Made by a program: the position numbers and the translations under genes. Of a stretch of 64,000 nt of DNA, positions 52,973 to 63,392 are shown one piece after another (positions within the stretch are counted from its first letter, which is position 1; every line of letters begins with the position of its first letter). The notes below the pieces were generated by a model. That model searched no databases. It had not been told where the DNA came from and saw nothing but the letters and a program-made list of their open reading frames with translations. Source of the DNA: an uncultured Pelagibacteraceae bacterium (GTDB lineage: Bacteria > Pseudomonadota > Alphaproteobacteria > Pelagibacterales > Pelagibacteraceae); assembly GCA_902587215.1 (NCBI GenBank), contig CACIKJ010000003.1, forward strand, positions 1 to 64,000, in the 5' to 3' direction.

Positions 52973-54523
52973 TTGAGAGTAAAAAATTATAAAGCTTTTG
53001 TAGAAAATTTTTTCATTTTATTTTTAGGTGCCACAACTTCATTTAGTTTACCACCTTATAATTATTGGTTACTAAATTTCTTGACCTTTAGTTTACTATT
53101 TATAATTTTATTTATAAATAAATTAAAAAATCCAAAAATATTTTTTCTTTATGGTTATATTTTTGGTTTTGGATATTTTATATCAAGCTTATATTGGATA
53201 CCTCTCTCATTAGTTTATGATGAAAACTTTAAATTTTTAATTCCAATTGCAATTATAATAATTCCTGGATTTTTAAGTTTATTCTTCGCTCTAGCATTTT
53301 TGATATTTAAAATTTTTTTTGATCAAAATAGGATCTTTGCAAATATATTAATTTTTTCTTTAGTATTAGGTTTTATGGAATATCTGAGAGGAATGATTTT
53401 GTCTGGCTTTCCTTGGAATCTTTTTGCTTTTTCTTTTTCAGCGAACCTGGAATTTTTACAAATAAATTCACAAATAGGGGTTTATGCATTTAATACATTT
53501 TTAATCACAATATTTGTATTACCAGCAATGTTCTTTTTAAAAAATAAAAAAATTGATTTTTATGGCTTAGTTTTTGTTTTGGCTCTCATTTTATCAAATT
53601 ACATATATGGATATGTTAAACTGCAAAATTTTAAAAACTTAAAAGCAGAGGATCTAACCAGTGAAATTAAAATTTTATCGACTAATATTCCAATTTCAAG
53701 ATTTTACTCGAATTCTGATGACGAGCAAATTTTAATAAAGTTAATCAACCTAAGTAACCCAACCCCAGACGAAAAGATTTTATTTATTTGGCCAGAAGGA
53801 ATAATTCCTAACACTAATTTAAAATCATTAAAAAATGAATATGAATATTTGTTTGAGCAATCCTTTTCAAAAAATCATAAAATTATTCTGGGTGTGAATG
53901 ATGATGAGAAAAAAAATGAAGAAAAAATATTTTATAATACTTTTTCTGTTATAGATAATAAGGTTAATGTAGTATTTAAATATAATAAAAATAAATTAGT
54001 TCCATTTGGTGAGTTTCTTCCTTTAGAAAACATTCTTTCAAAATTTGGCTTAAAAAGCCTAACAAATAATTATCAATCTTATTCATCAGGTACAGAGAGA
54101 AATCTATTTAATGATATTGATAACTCTAAGATTAAAATTTTACCATTGATTTGTTACGAAATTATATATTCAGGACAATTATCTGAAGATAATAATTATG
54201 ATTTTATTGTAAATTTGTCAGAAGATGGTTGGTTTGGAGACTCAATTGGACCACACCAACATTTCGCTCATACTATTTTCAGATCGATTGAGTATGGTAA
54301 ATACACATTAAGATCTGCAAATAATGGCATTTCAGCTGTCGTGGATCCATCTGGATCCATAATAGACAAAATAAATATTAACAATGAGGGCGCTATATCA
54401 ATAAAAAAAATGACAAATGTAGATAAGACGCTATTTTCTATATATGGGAATAAAATCTATTATTTAATTATTTTATTATATATTTTTTTAATTTTTTCAT
54501 TTAAAAAATTAAAAAATGAATAA
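52973..54523 (+). CDS. lnt: Apolipoprotein N-acyltransferase
   Basis: [58 protein letters not shown]. Confidence 0.96.
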   Translation: MRVKNYKAFVENFFILFLGATTSFSLPPYNYWLLNFLTFSLLFIILFINKLKNPKIFFLYGYIFGFGYFISSLYWIPLSLVYDENFKFLIPIAIIIIPGFLSLFFALAFLIFKIFFDQNRIFANILIFSLVLGFMEYLRGMILSGFPWNLFAFSFSANLEFLQINSQIGVYAFNTFLITIFVLPAMFFLKNKKIDFYGLVFVLALILSNYIYGYVKLQNFKNLKAEDLTSEIKILSTNIPISRFYSNSDDEQILIKLINLSNPTPDEKILFIWPEGIIPNTNLKSLKNEYEYLFEQSFSKNHKIILGVNDDEKKNEEKIFYNTFSVIDNKVNVVFKYNKNKLVPFGEFLPLENILSKFGLKSLTNNYQSYSSGTERNLFNDIDNSKIKILPLICYEIIYSGQLSEDNNYDFIVNLSEDGWFGDSIGPHQHFAHTIFRSIEYGKYTLRSANNGISAVVDPSGSIIDKININNEGAISIKKMTNVDKTLFSIYGNKIYYLIILLYIFLIFSFKKLKNE

Positions 54524-55685
54524 CTTAAAAAATTATCTTTTTACCAGCGAGTCAGTATCTGAAGGACATCCAGATAAAGTGTGTGATAGAATATCAGATA
54601 TGGTTGTGGACTCTTATTTGTCAGCAGAGCCTCATTCAAGAGTTGCGTGCGAAACATTAACCACCACAAATAAAGTTGTACTTGCAGGTGAAGTTAGAGG
54701 ACCTGAGATAAAGCAAGATGAACTTATTCAAAAAGTAAGAGAATGTATTAAAGATATTGGTTATGATCAAGATGGCTTTACTTGGAGAGAAGCTACGAAA
54801 ATAGAAAGCCATCTCCATTCTCAATCTGCCGATATAGCAATGGGTGTTGACGCATCTGGTAATAAAGATGAAGGCGCTGGAGACCAAGGTATTATGTTTG
54901 GATACGCATGCAGAGAAACAGATGTCCTAATGCCAGCACCAATTCATTTTTCCCACAAAATTTTAAGGTTAATGGCAGAGGATAGAAAATCAGGAATATT
55001 AAAAAATATAGAGCCTGACTCAAAAAGTCAAATAACAATAGAATATAAGGATGGTATGCCATCTAATGTAAAATCTGTAGTTATATCTACTCAACATTCA
55101 GCAGATGTAAATCAATCTCAGGTAAGAGAGCTAGTAAAGCCATATATTGAAAAAGCGATTCCTAAAGAACTTTTAAAAGGATTAGATGAAAAAGAAATTT
55201 ACGTGAACCCTACAGGAAATTTTGTAATTGGTGGGCCTGATGGAGATAGCGGTTTAACTGGTAGGAAAATTATAGTTGATACATATGGAGGTGCCGCTCC
55301 TCATGGAGGAGGAGCATTTTCTGGAAAAGATCCTACCAAAGTCGATAGATCGGCAGCATACGCCTCAAGGTATTTAGCAAAAAATGTTGTTGCATCAAAA
55401 ATTTCAGACAAATGTTTAATTCAGTTAGCGTATGCAATAGGAGTTTCAAAACCTTTATCTATCTACGTGGATCTTTTTGAAAAAGATGAAGAGAAAAATA
55501 GACATGTGGAAAAACTGATAAAAGAAAATTTTGATTTAAGCCCAAGAGGAATAAGAGAAATGTTGGGATTAAATAAAGCAATTTATGAAAAAACAGCAGC
55601 ATATGGTCATTTTGGGAGAGTACCAGATGAAAGTGGTGCATTTTCTTGGGAAAAAACTGATAAAGTTAATATTTTCAGCAAGTAA
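54516..55685 (+). CDS. metK: S-adenosylmethionine synthetase
   Basis: [51 protein letters not shown]. Confidence 0.99.
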   Translation: MNNLKNYLFTSESVSEGHPDKVCDRISDMVVDSYLSAEPHSRVACETLTTTNKVVLAGEVRGPEIKQDELIQKVRECIKDIGYDQDGFTWREATKIESHLHSQSADIAMGVDASGNKDEGAGDQGIMFGYACRETDVLMPAPIHFSHKILRLMAEDRKSGILKNIEPDSKSQITIEYKDGMPSNVKSVVISTQHSADVNQSQVRELVKPYIEKAIPKELLKGLDEKEIYVNPTGNFVIGGPDGDSGLTGRKIIVDTYGGAAPHGGGAFSGKDPTKVDRSAAYASRYLAKNVVASKISDKCLIQLAYAIGVSKPLSIYVDLFEKDEEKNRHVEKLIKENFDLSPRGIREMLGLNKAIYEKTAAYGHFGRVPDESGAFSWEKTDKVNIFSK

Positions 55686-55691
55686 TTAAAG

Positions 55692-55719
55692 TTGAAAATA
55701 TAAAAAAAATACCTATATT
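55692..55719 (+). promoter_or_regulatory. Candidate sigma-70 promoter upstream of nusA
   Basis: TTGAAA (55692-55697), 16-bp spacer, TATATT (55714-55719). Confidence 0.5.
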
Positions 55720-55741
55720 CTCAACACATTGTTGAAATTTC

Positions 55742-55768
55742 AAAATGGGCCTCGGCCCATTTTTTTTT
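55742..55768 (+). terminator. Intrinsic terminator-like hairpin in the nusA leader
   Basis: Stem AAAATGGGCC-TC-GGCCCATTTT followed by T tract (9 T from 55760); nusA SD GGAG starts at 55769. Confidence 0.8.
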
Positions 55769-55782
55769 GGAGAAAACAAAAA

Positions 55783-57336
55783 ATGTTAAACAGAAGAGCA
55801 GATAAATTAGAATTATTGAGAATTGCCGAAGCTGTAGCTTTGGAAAAATCAATAGATAAAGAATTAATTATCAATTCTATGGAAACTGGAATTGCAAAAG
55901 CAGCAAGATCGAAGTTTGGAACTGAAAACGAAATAGTAGTAAATATAAATAGAGATAATGGAGATATAGAAATTTATAGGAAGCTCATTATCTCAGATAA
56001 ACCAGAAAATCAAAATACAGAAATAAGTCTAACTGACGCCGTTAATTTAGATGAGAAAAATAAGGAAAAAAGTGTTGGTGATGAAGTACTTCAAACCTTA
56101 CCTTCATTTGACTTTGGAAGAATTGCTGCACAAACAGCTAAGCAAGTTATTAGTTTCAATGTTCGAGAGGCTGAAAGAGAAAGACAATTTAATGATTTCA
56201 TTGATAAAAAAGATACTATTTTAAGTGGTATAGTAAAAAGGTTAGAATTTGGAAATGTAATTGTTGATTTAGGTAAAGCTGAAGGCATAATTCAGAAAAA
56301 TGAAATGATACCAAGGGAAAATGTAAAAGCTGGTGACCGAGTTAAAGCATACTGTCTGGATGTTAGAAGAGAGCAAAGAGGACAACAAATATTTCTTTCA
56401 AGAGCGCACCCAAAATTTATGGAAAAATTATTTACATTAGAAGTGCCTGAAATTTATGATGGATTAATAGAAATTATATCATCATCTCGAGACCCTGGCA
56501 GTAGAGCAAAAATTTGTGTAAAAGCAAAAGATAATTCTTTAGATCCTGTTGGTGCGTGTGTGGGAATGCGTGGCAGCAGAGTACAAGCTGTAGTAAATGA
56601 ACTTCAAGGTGAGAAGATTGATATTGTCAATTGGTCTGAAGATCTAGCAATTGTTGCAGCTAGCGCACTGTCACCTGCAGAAATTTTAAGAGTAAATGTT
56701 GATAGTAATCAAAAAAAAATAGACGTCATTTTAACAGATGAAAATTTAAGTAAGGCGATTGGAAGAAGAGGACAGAATGTAAGACTTGCCACTAAGTTAC
56801 TTAATCATGAGATAAACATTTTAACTGATCAAGAAGACTCAGAAAGAAGACAATTAGAGTTTAAAGAGAAAACAGATAACTTTGTAAAAAATTTAGAATT
56901 AGATGAAACATTGGGGCAATTACTTGTTGCTGAAGGTTTTTCAACAATAGAAGATATTAAAGACAGTGATAATGACAAATTAACTAAAATTGAGGGTATC
57001 GAAGAGGATACAGCTAAGGAACTGATAGAAAGGGCAAAAGAATTTTACAAAAAAGATCAAGAAGAGATTTCGAATAGAGTTAAAAATTTAGGACTCGACA
57101 ATCAACTAATTGATTTACCAGGGTTAACTCCAGGTATGCTAGTTACACTTGGAGAGCAAAAAATACTTACTATAAATGATTTTGCTGACTTGGCATCTGA
57201 TGAATTAACCGGAACTTATGACGTAGTAAATGGTGAAAAAATAAAAATTAAGGGTTACTTAGAAGAATTTGCTTTAACAAAGCAAGAGGCAGACAATCTT
57301 ATAATGAGTGCTAGAGATATAGTTTATAAAAATTAA
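55783..57336 (+). CDS. nusA: Transcription termination/antitermination factor NusA
   Basis: RADKLELLRIAEAVALEKSIDKELIINSMETGIAKAARSKFG; S1, KH and tandem C-terminal repeats. Start set at 55783 after SD GGAG; the track start at 55729 runs through the terminator hairpin. Confidence 0.97.
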   Translation: MLNRRADKLELLRIAEAVALEKSIDKELIINSMETGIAKAARSKFGTENEIVVNINRDNGDIEIYRKLIISDKPENQNTEISLTDAVNLDEKNKEKSVGDEVLQTLPSFDFGRIAAQTAKQVISFNVREAERERQFNDFIDKKDTILSGIVKRLEFGNVIVDLGKAEGIIQKNEMIPRENVKAGDRVKAYCLDVRREQRGQQIFLSRAHPKFMEKLFTLEVPEIYDGLIEIISSSRDPGSRAKICVKAKDNSLDPVGACVGMRGSRVQAVVNELQGEKIDIVNWSEDLAIVAASALSPAEILRVNVDSNQKKIDVILTDENLSKAIGRRGQNVRLATKLLNHEINILTDQEDSERRQLEFKEKTDNFVKNLELDETLGQLLVAEGFSTIEDIKDSDNDKLTKIEGIEEDTAKELIERAKEFYKKDQEEISNRVKNLGLDNQLIDLPGLTPGMLVTLGEQKILTINDFADLASDELTGTYDVVNGEKIKIKGYLEEFALTKQEADNLIMSARDIVYKN

Positions 57337-57346
57337 GAGATGACTA

Positions 57347-59569
57347 ATGGACAAAAAAAAATTAAAACTTTCAATATCCGGGAATACCAAAAAAACAATT
57401 AATAATATAGAGCAAGCTAGATCTAACCCGAAAAACTCAGTAATAATTAATAATAATAGAAATTTCCAAAAGAAAAAATTTCATAAAACATCAAATTCAT
57501 CAGATAAATTTAATAAGAATACCTCAAGTTTTGGGACAAAAAGACTATCCCAAAGTTTTTTTCCTAAAAAAGATCTATCAGATTTTGAAAAGAGAAAATT
57601 AGCAGAGCAAAGAGCCACAAAAAGACTAAAAGGAGAAGAAAACAAAGATACCAACAAAGAAAAATCAAGTATTAAAAAAAGAGAGCTTAAACTAACAATA
57701 TCTAGGGCTTTAAGCGGGGAGGATGCAGGTGAAATAAGAGGAAGAAGTCTTGCGTCTATTAGAAGAGCAAGACAAAAAGAAAACAGAGTACAATCCAAAA
57801 GTGATAAACAAGAATTTAAGCCTGTTAAAAGAGAGGTTTCTATCCCGGAAATAATAACAATAAGAGAGTTAGCTAACAGAATGAGTGAACAGTCAAGTAA
57901 TCTTATTAAACATTTGTTATCTATGGGTGTTAAAGCAACAATTAATCATGCTATTGACGGAGATATAGCTGAATATTTAGTAAAAGAATTTGGGCACCAT
58001 CCGATTAAAGAAGAGAAAGCGGAAGATATAATAAAAAAAATTAAAGAACCTAAAAAAGAAAATTTAAAATCTCGGCCACCTATAGTCACTGTAATGGGGC
58101 ATGTAGATCACGGAAAAACATCTTTGTTAGATGTTTTAAGAGAGGCTAATGTAGTAGAGGGTGAGTATGGTGGAATTACTCAACACATAGGAGCATATCA
58201 AATTAAAAAAGAGTCAAATAAAATTACTTTTATTGATACTCCAGGACATGCAGCATTTACTGAAATGAGATCAAGAGGTTCTAAATTAACTGACATTGTT
58301 GTGCTTGTAGTTGCAGCGGACGATGGTGTAAAACCTCAAACTGTAGAGTCAATTAAACATGCAAAAGCTGCAAACGTACCAATAGTTGTTGCCATAAATA
58401 AATGTGATTTACCTGATGCAGATCCAAAAAAAATCAAAAATCAACTATTAGAACATGAACTAATAGCAGAGGATTTGTCAGGAGATACTCTTATGATTGA
58501 AATATCTACGAAAACAAAAAATAATTTAGATAAACTAGTAGAGTCTGTAATTTTACAAGCAGAACTTTTAGATTTAAAAACAGAATATGACACTAAAGCC
58601 AAAGGAATAGTTTTAGAGTCAAAAATTGATATTGGAAGAGGCCCGGTTGTAAACATTATTGTAACATCGGGAAATTTGAACAAAGGAGATTACTTTGTTA
58701 GCGGAAAAAAATGGGGAAAAATAAGAGCTATAATTAATGATAAAGGTCAGAGTATTGATGTAGCTGAACCATCTACACCAGTTGAAATTCTAGGGATTAA
58801 TGGAGCATCTAATGCAGGCGATGACTTCGTAGTTTTATCAACAGAAAAAGAAGCAAAGAATTTAGCTGAGGCTAGAGTTAATGAGGCGAAAGAGGGAATT
58901 AAAAATTTAAATTTTGCAACTAAAGACAATGCGTTTTCTAAAAAAAATTCAGAGGAACTAAATATTATAGTTAAATCTGACGTTCATGGTTCAGCCGAAG
59001 CAATAAAATTTGCTATATCGAATATTAAACATGATGAGGTAAAAACAAAAATTTTGTTGTCAGATATAGGAATGATTACAGAAACAGATGTAACGTTAGC
59101 AAAAGCTTCAGATGCAATCTTGATTGCATTTAATGTCAAACCAAGTAAAGAAGCAAAAAAATTAGCAGAGAAGGAAAATATTAATATACAATCCTTTAAC
59201 ATTATTTACGAATTAATCGATTTTATAAAAAATAAGATGTCAGGACTACTAACACCAGAAATTAATGAGGAAATCACAGGAACAGCAGAGGTTTTAGACA
59301 TATTTAAGGTTTCAAAAGTAGGAAAAGTGGCTGGATCGAAGGTTTTAAATGGAGAGATAAATCAAGATTCTTTAGCAAGAGTTATTAGAGATGGAACTAT
59401 TGTGTTTAATGGAAAGGTTGGATCGATATTCCGAGAAAAAAATCAAGTAAAACAAGTTAATGCTGGCCTGGAATGTGGTATATCTGTTAAAGATTTTAAT
59501 GATTTTCAAATAAAAGATATTATTGAAGCTTACAAATCAAATATTATAGAAAGACAAATACAGTCATGA
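57347..59569 (+). CDS. infB: Translation initiation factor IF-2
   Basis: [37 protein letters not shown]. Confidence 0.99.
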   Translation: MDKKKLKLSISGNTKKTINNIEQARSNPKNSVIINNNRNFQKKKFHKTSNSSDKFNKNTSSFGTKRLSQSFFPKKDLSDFEKRKLAEQRATKRLKGEENKDTNKEKSSIKKRELKLTISRALSGEDAGEIRGRSLASIRRARQKENRVQSKSDKQEFKPVKREVSIPEIITIRELANRMSEQSSNLIKHLLSMGVKATINHAIDGDIAEYLVKEFGHHPIKEEKAEDIIKKIKEPKKENLKSRPPIVTVMGHVDHGKTSLLDVLREANVVEGEYGGITQHIGAYQIKKESNKITFIDTPGHAAFTEMRSRGSKLTDIVVLVVAADDGVKPQTVESIKHAKAANVPIVVAINKCDLPDADPKKIKNQLLEHELIAEDLSGDTLMIEISTKTKNNLDKLVESVILQAELLDLKTEYDTKAKGIVLESKIDIGRGPVVNIIVTSGNLNKGDYFVSGKKWGKIRAIINDKGQSIDVAEPSTPVEILGINGASNAGDDFVVLSTEKEAKNLAEARVNEAKEGIKNLNFATKDNAFSKKNSEELNIIVKSDVHGSAEAIKFAISNIKHDEVKTKILLSDIGMITETDVTLAKASDAILIAFNVKPSKEAKKLAEKENINIQSFNIIYELIDFIKNKMSGLLTPEINEEITGTAEVLDIFKVSKVGKVAGSKVLNGEINQDSLARVIRDGTIVFNGKVGSIFREKNQVKQVNAGLECGISVKDFNDFQIKDIIEAYKSNIIERQIQS

Positions 59570-59931
59570 GTAAACTAGGTAAACCAATATCTCAAAGACA
59601 ATTAAGAGTTGGTGAAATGATTAAGCAGTCTTTAAGCATGATTTTTTTAAGAGAAGAGACTAAAATACCAGATTTAGATACCAAGTCTGTAACTGTAACA
59701 GAAGTAAGAATGAGTCCAGACTTAAAAACTGCTAAAATCTTTGTAATTCCTTTAGGAGGAAAAGATAAAGAAAAAATAATTGAAAAATTAAAAGAATTTT
59801 CATTTGTAATCAGAAAAGTTCTATCGAAAAAAATAATGGTTAAATTTATGCCGAAATTATTTTTCGTAAACGATGATTCATTTGACTACGCCGAAAAAAT
59901 AGAAAATTTAATTAGGCAAACACAAAAATAA
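59566..59931 (+). CDS. rbfA: Ribosome-binding factor A
   Basis: SQRQLRVGEMIKQSLSMIF, VTVTEVRMSPDLKTAKIFV. Confidence 0.96.
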   Translation: MSKLGKPISQRQLRVGEMIKQSLSMIFLREETKIPDLDTKSVTVTEVRMSPDLKTAKIFVIPLGGKDKEKIIEKLKEFSFVIRKVLSKKIMVKFMPKLFFVNDDSFDYAEKIENLIRQTQK

Positions 59932-59951
59932 AATAAAATATGGAGAAAAAA

Positions 59952-60188
59952 ATGAAAGATATAGCGAGACATGATAAGGATACCGGCTCATCAGAGGTAC
60001 AAATATCACAGTTAACAGCTAAAATTGAGAATTTATCTGATCATATTAAGAAGTTTAAAAAAGATAAACACTCCTCAGTTGGCTTAATCAAAGCAGTAAA
60101 CAGAAGAAAGAAATTATTAGATTATTTGAAGAAGAATAAGATGGAGACGTATAAAGAAATAATTTCGAAATTAAATTTAAGGAAGTAA
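59952..60188 (+). CDS. rpsO: 30S ribosomal protein S15 (short N-terminus)
   Basis: DTGSSEVQISQLTAKIENLSDHIKKFKKDKHSSVGLIKAVNRRKKLLDYLKK. SD GGAG (59942-59945) favours the ATG at 59952 over 59940. Confidence 0.95.
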   Translation: MKDIARHDKDTGSSEVQISQLTAKIENLSDHIKKFKKDKHSSVGLIKAVNRRKKLLDYLKKNKMETYKEIISKLNLRK

Positions 60189-62261
60189 ATGTTTAAAGTA
60201 ATTAAAAAAGAAATAGAAGTTGCGGGAAAAAAGATAAGTTTAGAGACAGGAAAAATAGCAAGACAAGCAGATGGTGCAATAATTGCGCAGTGTGGTGAAA
60301 CGGTTGTTCTTGCAACAGCTGTAGGAGCAAAGAAAGTAAATCCAGAAGTAGATTACTTTCCTTTATCAGTAAATTATCAAGAAAAGTATTATGCAGCAGG
60401 AAAAATTCCTGGAGGATATTTTAAAAGAGAAGCAAGACCTACAGAAAGCGAAACATTAATTTCAAGATTAATTGATAGGCCTATTAGACCTTTGTTTCCT
60501 GACGAGTTTAAAAATGAAGTACAAGTGCTCCCAACAGTAATTTCTTATGACAAAGAAAATGAAGCGGATATTTTATCTATAATTGCTTCATCAGCAGCCT
60601 TAGCGATCTCAGGAATGCCTTTTTTAGGTCCTGTAGGAGCGTCGAGAGTTGGTTTTGTAGATGGAAAATATGTTTTAAATCCATCTAAAGCTGAGCTTAA
60701 AAATTCAAAGTTAGATTTAGTAGTTGCTGGAACTAAAGACGCAGTTTTAATGGTAGAGTCAGAAGCAAGTGGTTTAACTGAAGAAGAAATGTTAGATGCG
60801 GTGAAATTTGGTCACGAAGGATTTGTTCCTGTGATCAAAATGATAGAAGACTTAGCAAATGAATGTAGAAAACCCGATTGGATTGTAGAGAAAAAAGATC
60901 TTTCCGAAGTAAAGAAAAAATTAGAATCTGAATTTACAGCAGAATTGAAAAAAGCTTTTTCGACAAGGGATAAACAAGAAAGATCAAATATGATCTCAGA
61001 AATAAATGATAAAGCTAAAAAACTTTATGAGGAAAATGAAGAAACAACTGATCTAGATGTTAATTCAGAATTAAAAAACTTAGAAAAAGCAATTGTAAGA
61101 ACCGATATTCTTAAAAATAAAAATCGTATAGATGGAAGAGGACTTTCAGATGTAAGACCAATAATGTGTGAAGTTGGAATTTTACCAAGAGTTCACGGTT
61201 CAGCGTTATTTACAAGAGGAGAAACTCAAGCAATTGTAACAACTACTCTTGGAACTTCAGATGATGAGCAAAAAATTGAAAGTTTAGATGGTTTGCAAAA
61301 AGAAAGATTTATGCTTCATTATAATTTTCCACCATTTTCAGTTGGTGAAACTGGAAGAATTGGAACTGGTAGAAGAGAAATTGGACATGGAAAACTTGCT
61401 TGGAGAGCAATAAAATCATCTTTGCCACCAAAAGAAACTTTTCCTTATACATTTAGAATAGTTTCAGAAATCACAGAATCTAATGGCTCATCTTCAATGG
61501 CAACTGTTTGTGGCACTTCATTAGCATTAATGGATGCAGGTGTACCAATTAAGGAGCCAGTTGCAGGTATTGCAATGGGATTAATTAAGGAAGGTGATGA
61601 ATTTAGTGTTTTGTCTGACATTCTAGGTGATGAAGATCATTTAGGTGATATGGATTTTAAAGTTGCTGGAACTAAAGATGGAATAACGTCACTTCAAATG
61701 GACATCAAAATAACAGGTATTACATTTGAAATTATGGAGCAGGCTTTAAAACAAGCTAAAGATGGAAGAATTCACATTTTAGGTGAAATGAACAAAGCTC
61801 TTGCTAAGTCAAGAGATGATGTTGGAAAACATACTCCAAAAATGGAAAAAATATCCGTAGATAAAAAAGATATCGCAACAGTCATTGGAAAAGGTGGCGC
61901 AACGATTAGAGAGATCGTGGAGGTCTCTGGAGCCAAAGTTGATATCAATGATGAAGGAGTAGTGACTGTTGCCGCGCCTGACGAAGATTCTAGAAACAAA
62001 GCAATGCAAATGATTAAAGATTTAACTGCAAAACCAGAAATGAATAAAATCTATAGTGGAAAAGTAATGAAAATTATGGAGTTTGGTGCTTTTGTAAACT
62101 TTTTAGGCAAACAAGATGGACTCGTTCATATTTCAGAACTTGCTGATAAAAGAGTAGCAAAAGTAACTGATGTCGTTAAAGAAGGCGATGAGGTTAAAGT
62201 GAAAGTGATTGGATTTGACAGAGGAAAAGTTAAACTTTCAATTAAACAGGCAGCAGTTTAA
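60189..62261 (+). CDS. pnp: Polyribonucleotide nucleotidyltransferase
   Basis: RNase PH domains, KH ([15 protein letters not shown]) and S1 domain. Confidence 0.99.
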   Translation: MFKVIKKEIEVAGKKISLETGKIARQADGAIIAQCGETVVLATAVGAKKVNPEVDYFPLSVNYQEKYYAAGKIPGGYFKREARPTESETLISRLIDRPIRPLFPDEFKNEVQVLPTVISYDKENEADILSIIASSAALAISGMPFLGPVGASRVGFVDGKYVLNPSKAELKNSKLDLVVAGTKDAVLMVESEASGLTEEEMLDAVKFGHEGFVPVIKMIEDLANECRKPDWIVEKKDLSEVKKKLESEFTAELKKAFSTRDKQERSNMISEINDKAKKLYEENEETTDLDVNSELKNLEKAIVRTDILKNKNRIDGRGLSDVRPIMCEVGILPRVHGSALFTRGETQAIVTTTLGTSDDEQKIESLDGLQKERFMLHYNFPPFSVGETGRIGTGRREIGHGKLAWRAIKSSLPPKETFPYTFRIVSEITESNGSSSMATVCGTSLALMDAGVPIKEPVAGIAMGLIKEGDEFSVLSDILGDEDHLGDMDFKVAGTKDGITSLQMDIKITGITFEIMEQALKQAKDGRIHILGEMNKALAKSRDDVGKHTPKMEKISVDKKDIATVIGKGGATIREIVEVSGAKVDINDEGVVTVAAPDEDSRNKAMQMIKDLTAKPEMNKIYSGKVMKIMEFGAFVNFLGKQDGLVHISELADKRVAKVTDVVKEGDEVKVKVIGFDRGKVKLSIKQAAV

Positions 62262-62265
62262 AAGT

Positions 62266-62490
62266 ATGCAAGATCAACAGATAATCCAACTAATTGAAAA
62301 TCTTAAGGGTCGCAGAAATTATGAGGAAAAAAAAGCTGCTAAATTAGGTTTCAAATCCCTTTATGCATATTTTGAAAATAAAATCACGAAAGAAAAAGAA
62401 TCTTTTGAAAAAAAGAAGAAAGAATTAGAAGAAATAAAAAGCAACGAAGAAACAATAAAAAAAAATAAAAAAAGCTGTAGTTGCTGTTAA
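62266..62490 (+). CDS. Small charged protein with Cys-rich C-terminus (CSCC)
   Basis: Start revised from 62209 (inside pnp) to 62266: MQDQQIIQLIENLKGRRNYEEKKAAKLGFKSLYAYFENKITKEKESFEKKKKELEEIKSNEETIKKNKKSCSCC. Confidence 0.7.
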   Translation: MQDQQIIQLIENLKGRRNYEEKKAAKLGFKSLYAYFENKITKEKESFEKKKKELEEIKSNEETIKKNKKSCSCC

Positions 62491-62600
62491 CTATTTTTTT
62501 TCTTCTCTCTCTTAACTTTTCTTTTTTCTTTTAGTGTAAGTTTAGCTTTTTTCATTACACTAGAGTCTTTAAATGATTTTCCACTATATCTTTTAGACAT
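62487..62600 (-). CDS. Small basic protein, 37 aa, downstream of fabI
   Basis: Absent from ORF track: MSKRYSGKSFKDSSVMKKAKLTLKEKRKVKREKKKNS; ATG lies 3 nt after the fabI stop. Confidence 0.55.
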   Translation of the reverse strand: MSKRYSGKSFKDSSVMKKAKLTLKEKRKVKREKKKNS

Positions 62601-62603
62601 TGC

Positions 62604-63389
62604 TCAAGTTATATTTTTTGGATCTGGCATACCTACTTTATTGTAGCCAGCGTCTACATAATGTATTTCTCCAGTAACGCCCCCGGCTAAATCACTTAGA
62701 AGGTATAAAGCTGAATTGCCCACATCAAGAATGTCAACATTTCTCTTTAAAAAAGAATGATCTTCATTCCATTTATATAAGAATTTTGCATCCCCAATTG
62801 CTGACGCTGCTAATGTTTTAATTGGTCCTGCGCTTATTGCATTTACTCTAATTTGTTTTGCACCTAAATCTCTTGCTAGGTATTTTACACTTGCTTCTAG
62901 AGCTGATTTACAAACACCCATAACATTATAATTGGGTATAGCTTTTGTAGACTCGTATGTGAGAGTAATCATACTGCCATTTTGTTTCATAATTTTAGCC
63001 GCTTCTTTAGCAACTTCGGTAAATGAAAAACATGAAATAAGCATACTTCTTAAAAAATTTTCTCTGGTAGTATTAAGATATTCACCTGAAAGTTCAGATT
63101 TATCTGAAAAAGCAATTGCATGTACGACAAAATCTATTTCGCCCCAAATAGATTTAATATTTTCAAATAATTTAATTACATCCTCTTTTTTTTCTACATC
63201 ACAACTGAATGTTGTTTTTGAATTAAGTGTTTCAGCTAAAGGAATAACTCTTTTCTTTAAAGCTTCACCTAAGTAAGTAAATGCAAGTTCAGCACCTGCT
63301 TCTGCGAGTTTTTGAGAAATTCCCCATGCAATAGATCTATCATTGGCAACCCCCATAATTAATCCTTTTTTACCCTTCATTAAACTCAT
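62604..63389 (-). CDS. fabI: Enoyl-ACP reductase (NADH) FabI
   Basis: KKGLIMGVANDRSIAWGISQKLAEAGAELAFTY; YNVMGVCKSALEASVKYLARDLG. Confidence 0.97.
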   Translation of the reverse strand: MSLMKGKKGLIMGVANDRSIAWGISQKLAEAGAELAFTYLGEALKKRVIPLAETLNSKTTFSCDVEKKEDVIKLFENIKSIWGEIDFVVHAIAFSDKSELSGEYLNTTRENFLRSMLISCFSFTEVAKEAAKIMKQNGSMITLTYESTKAIPNYNVMGVCKSALEASVKYLARDLGAKQIRVNAISAGPIKTLAASAIGDAKFLYKWNEDHSFLKRNVDILDVGNSALYLLSDLAGGVTGEIHYVDAGYNKVGMPDPKNIT

Positions 63390-63392
63390 TAT

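Noticed and set aside
55729-55782. N-terminal extension of NusA (MLKFQNGPRPIFFWRKQK) in the ORF track
   Set aside because: It translates the terminator hairpin and T tract and lies upstream of a good SD. Homology-like NusA sequence begins at MLNRRADKLELLR, so start set to 55783.
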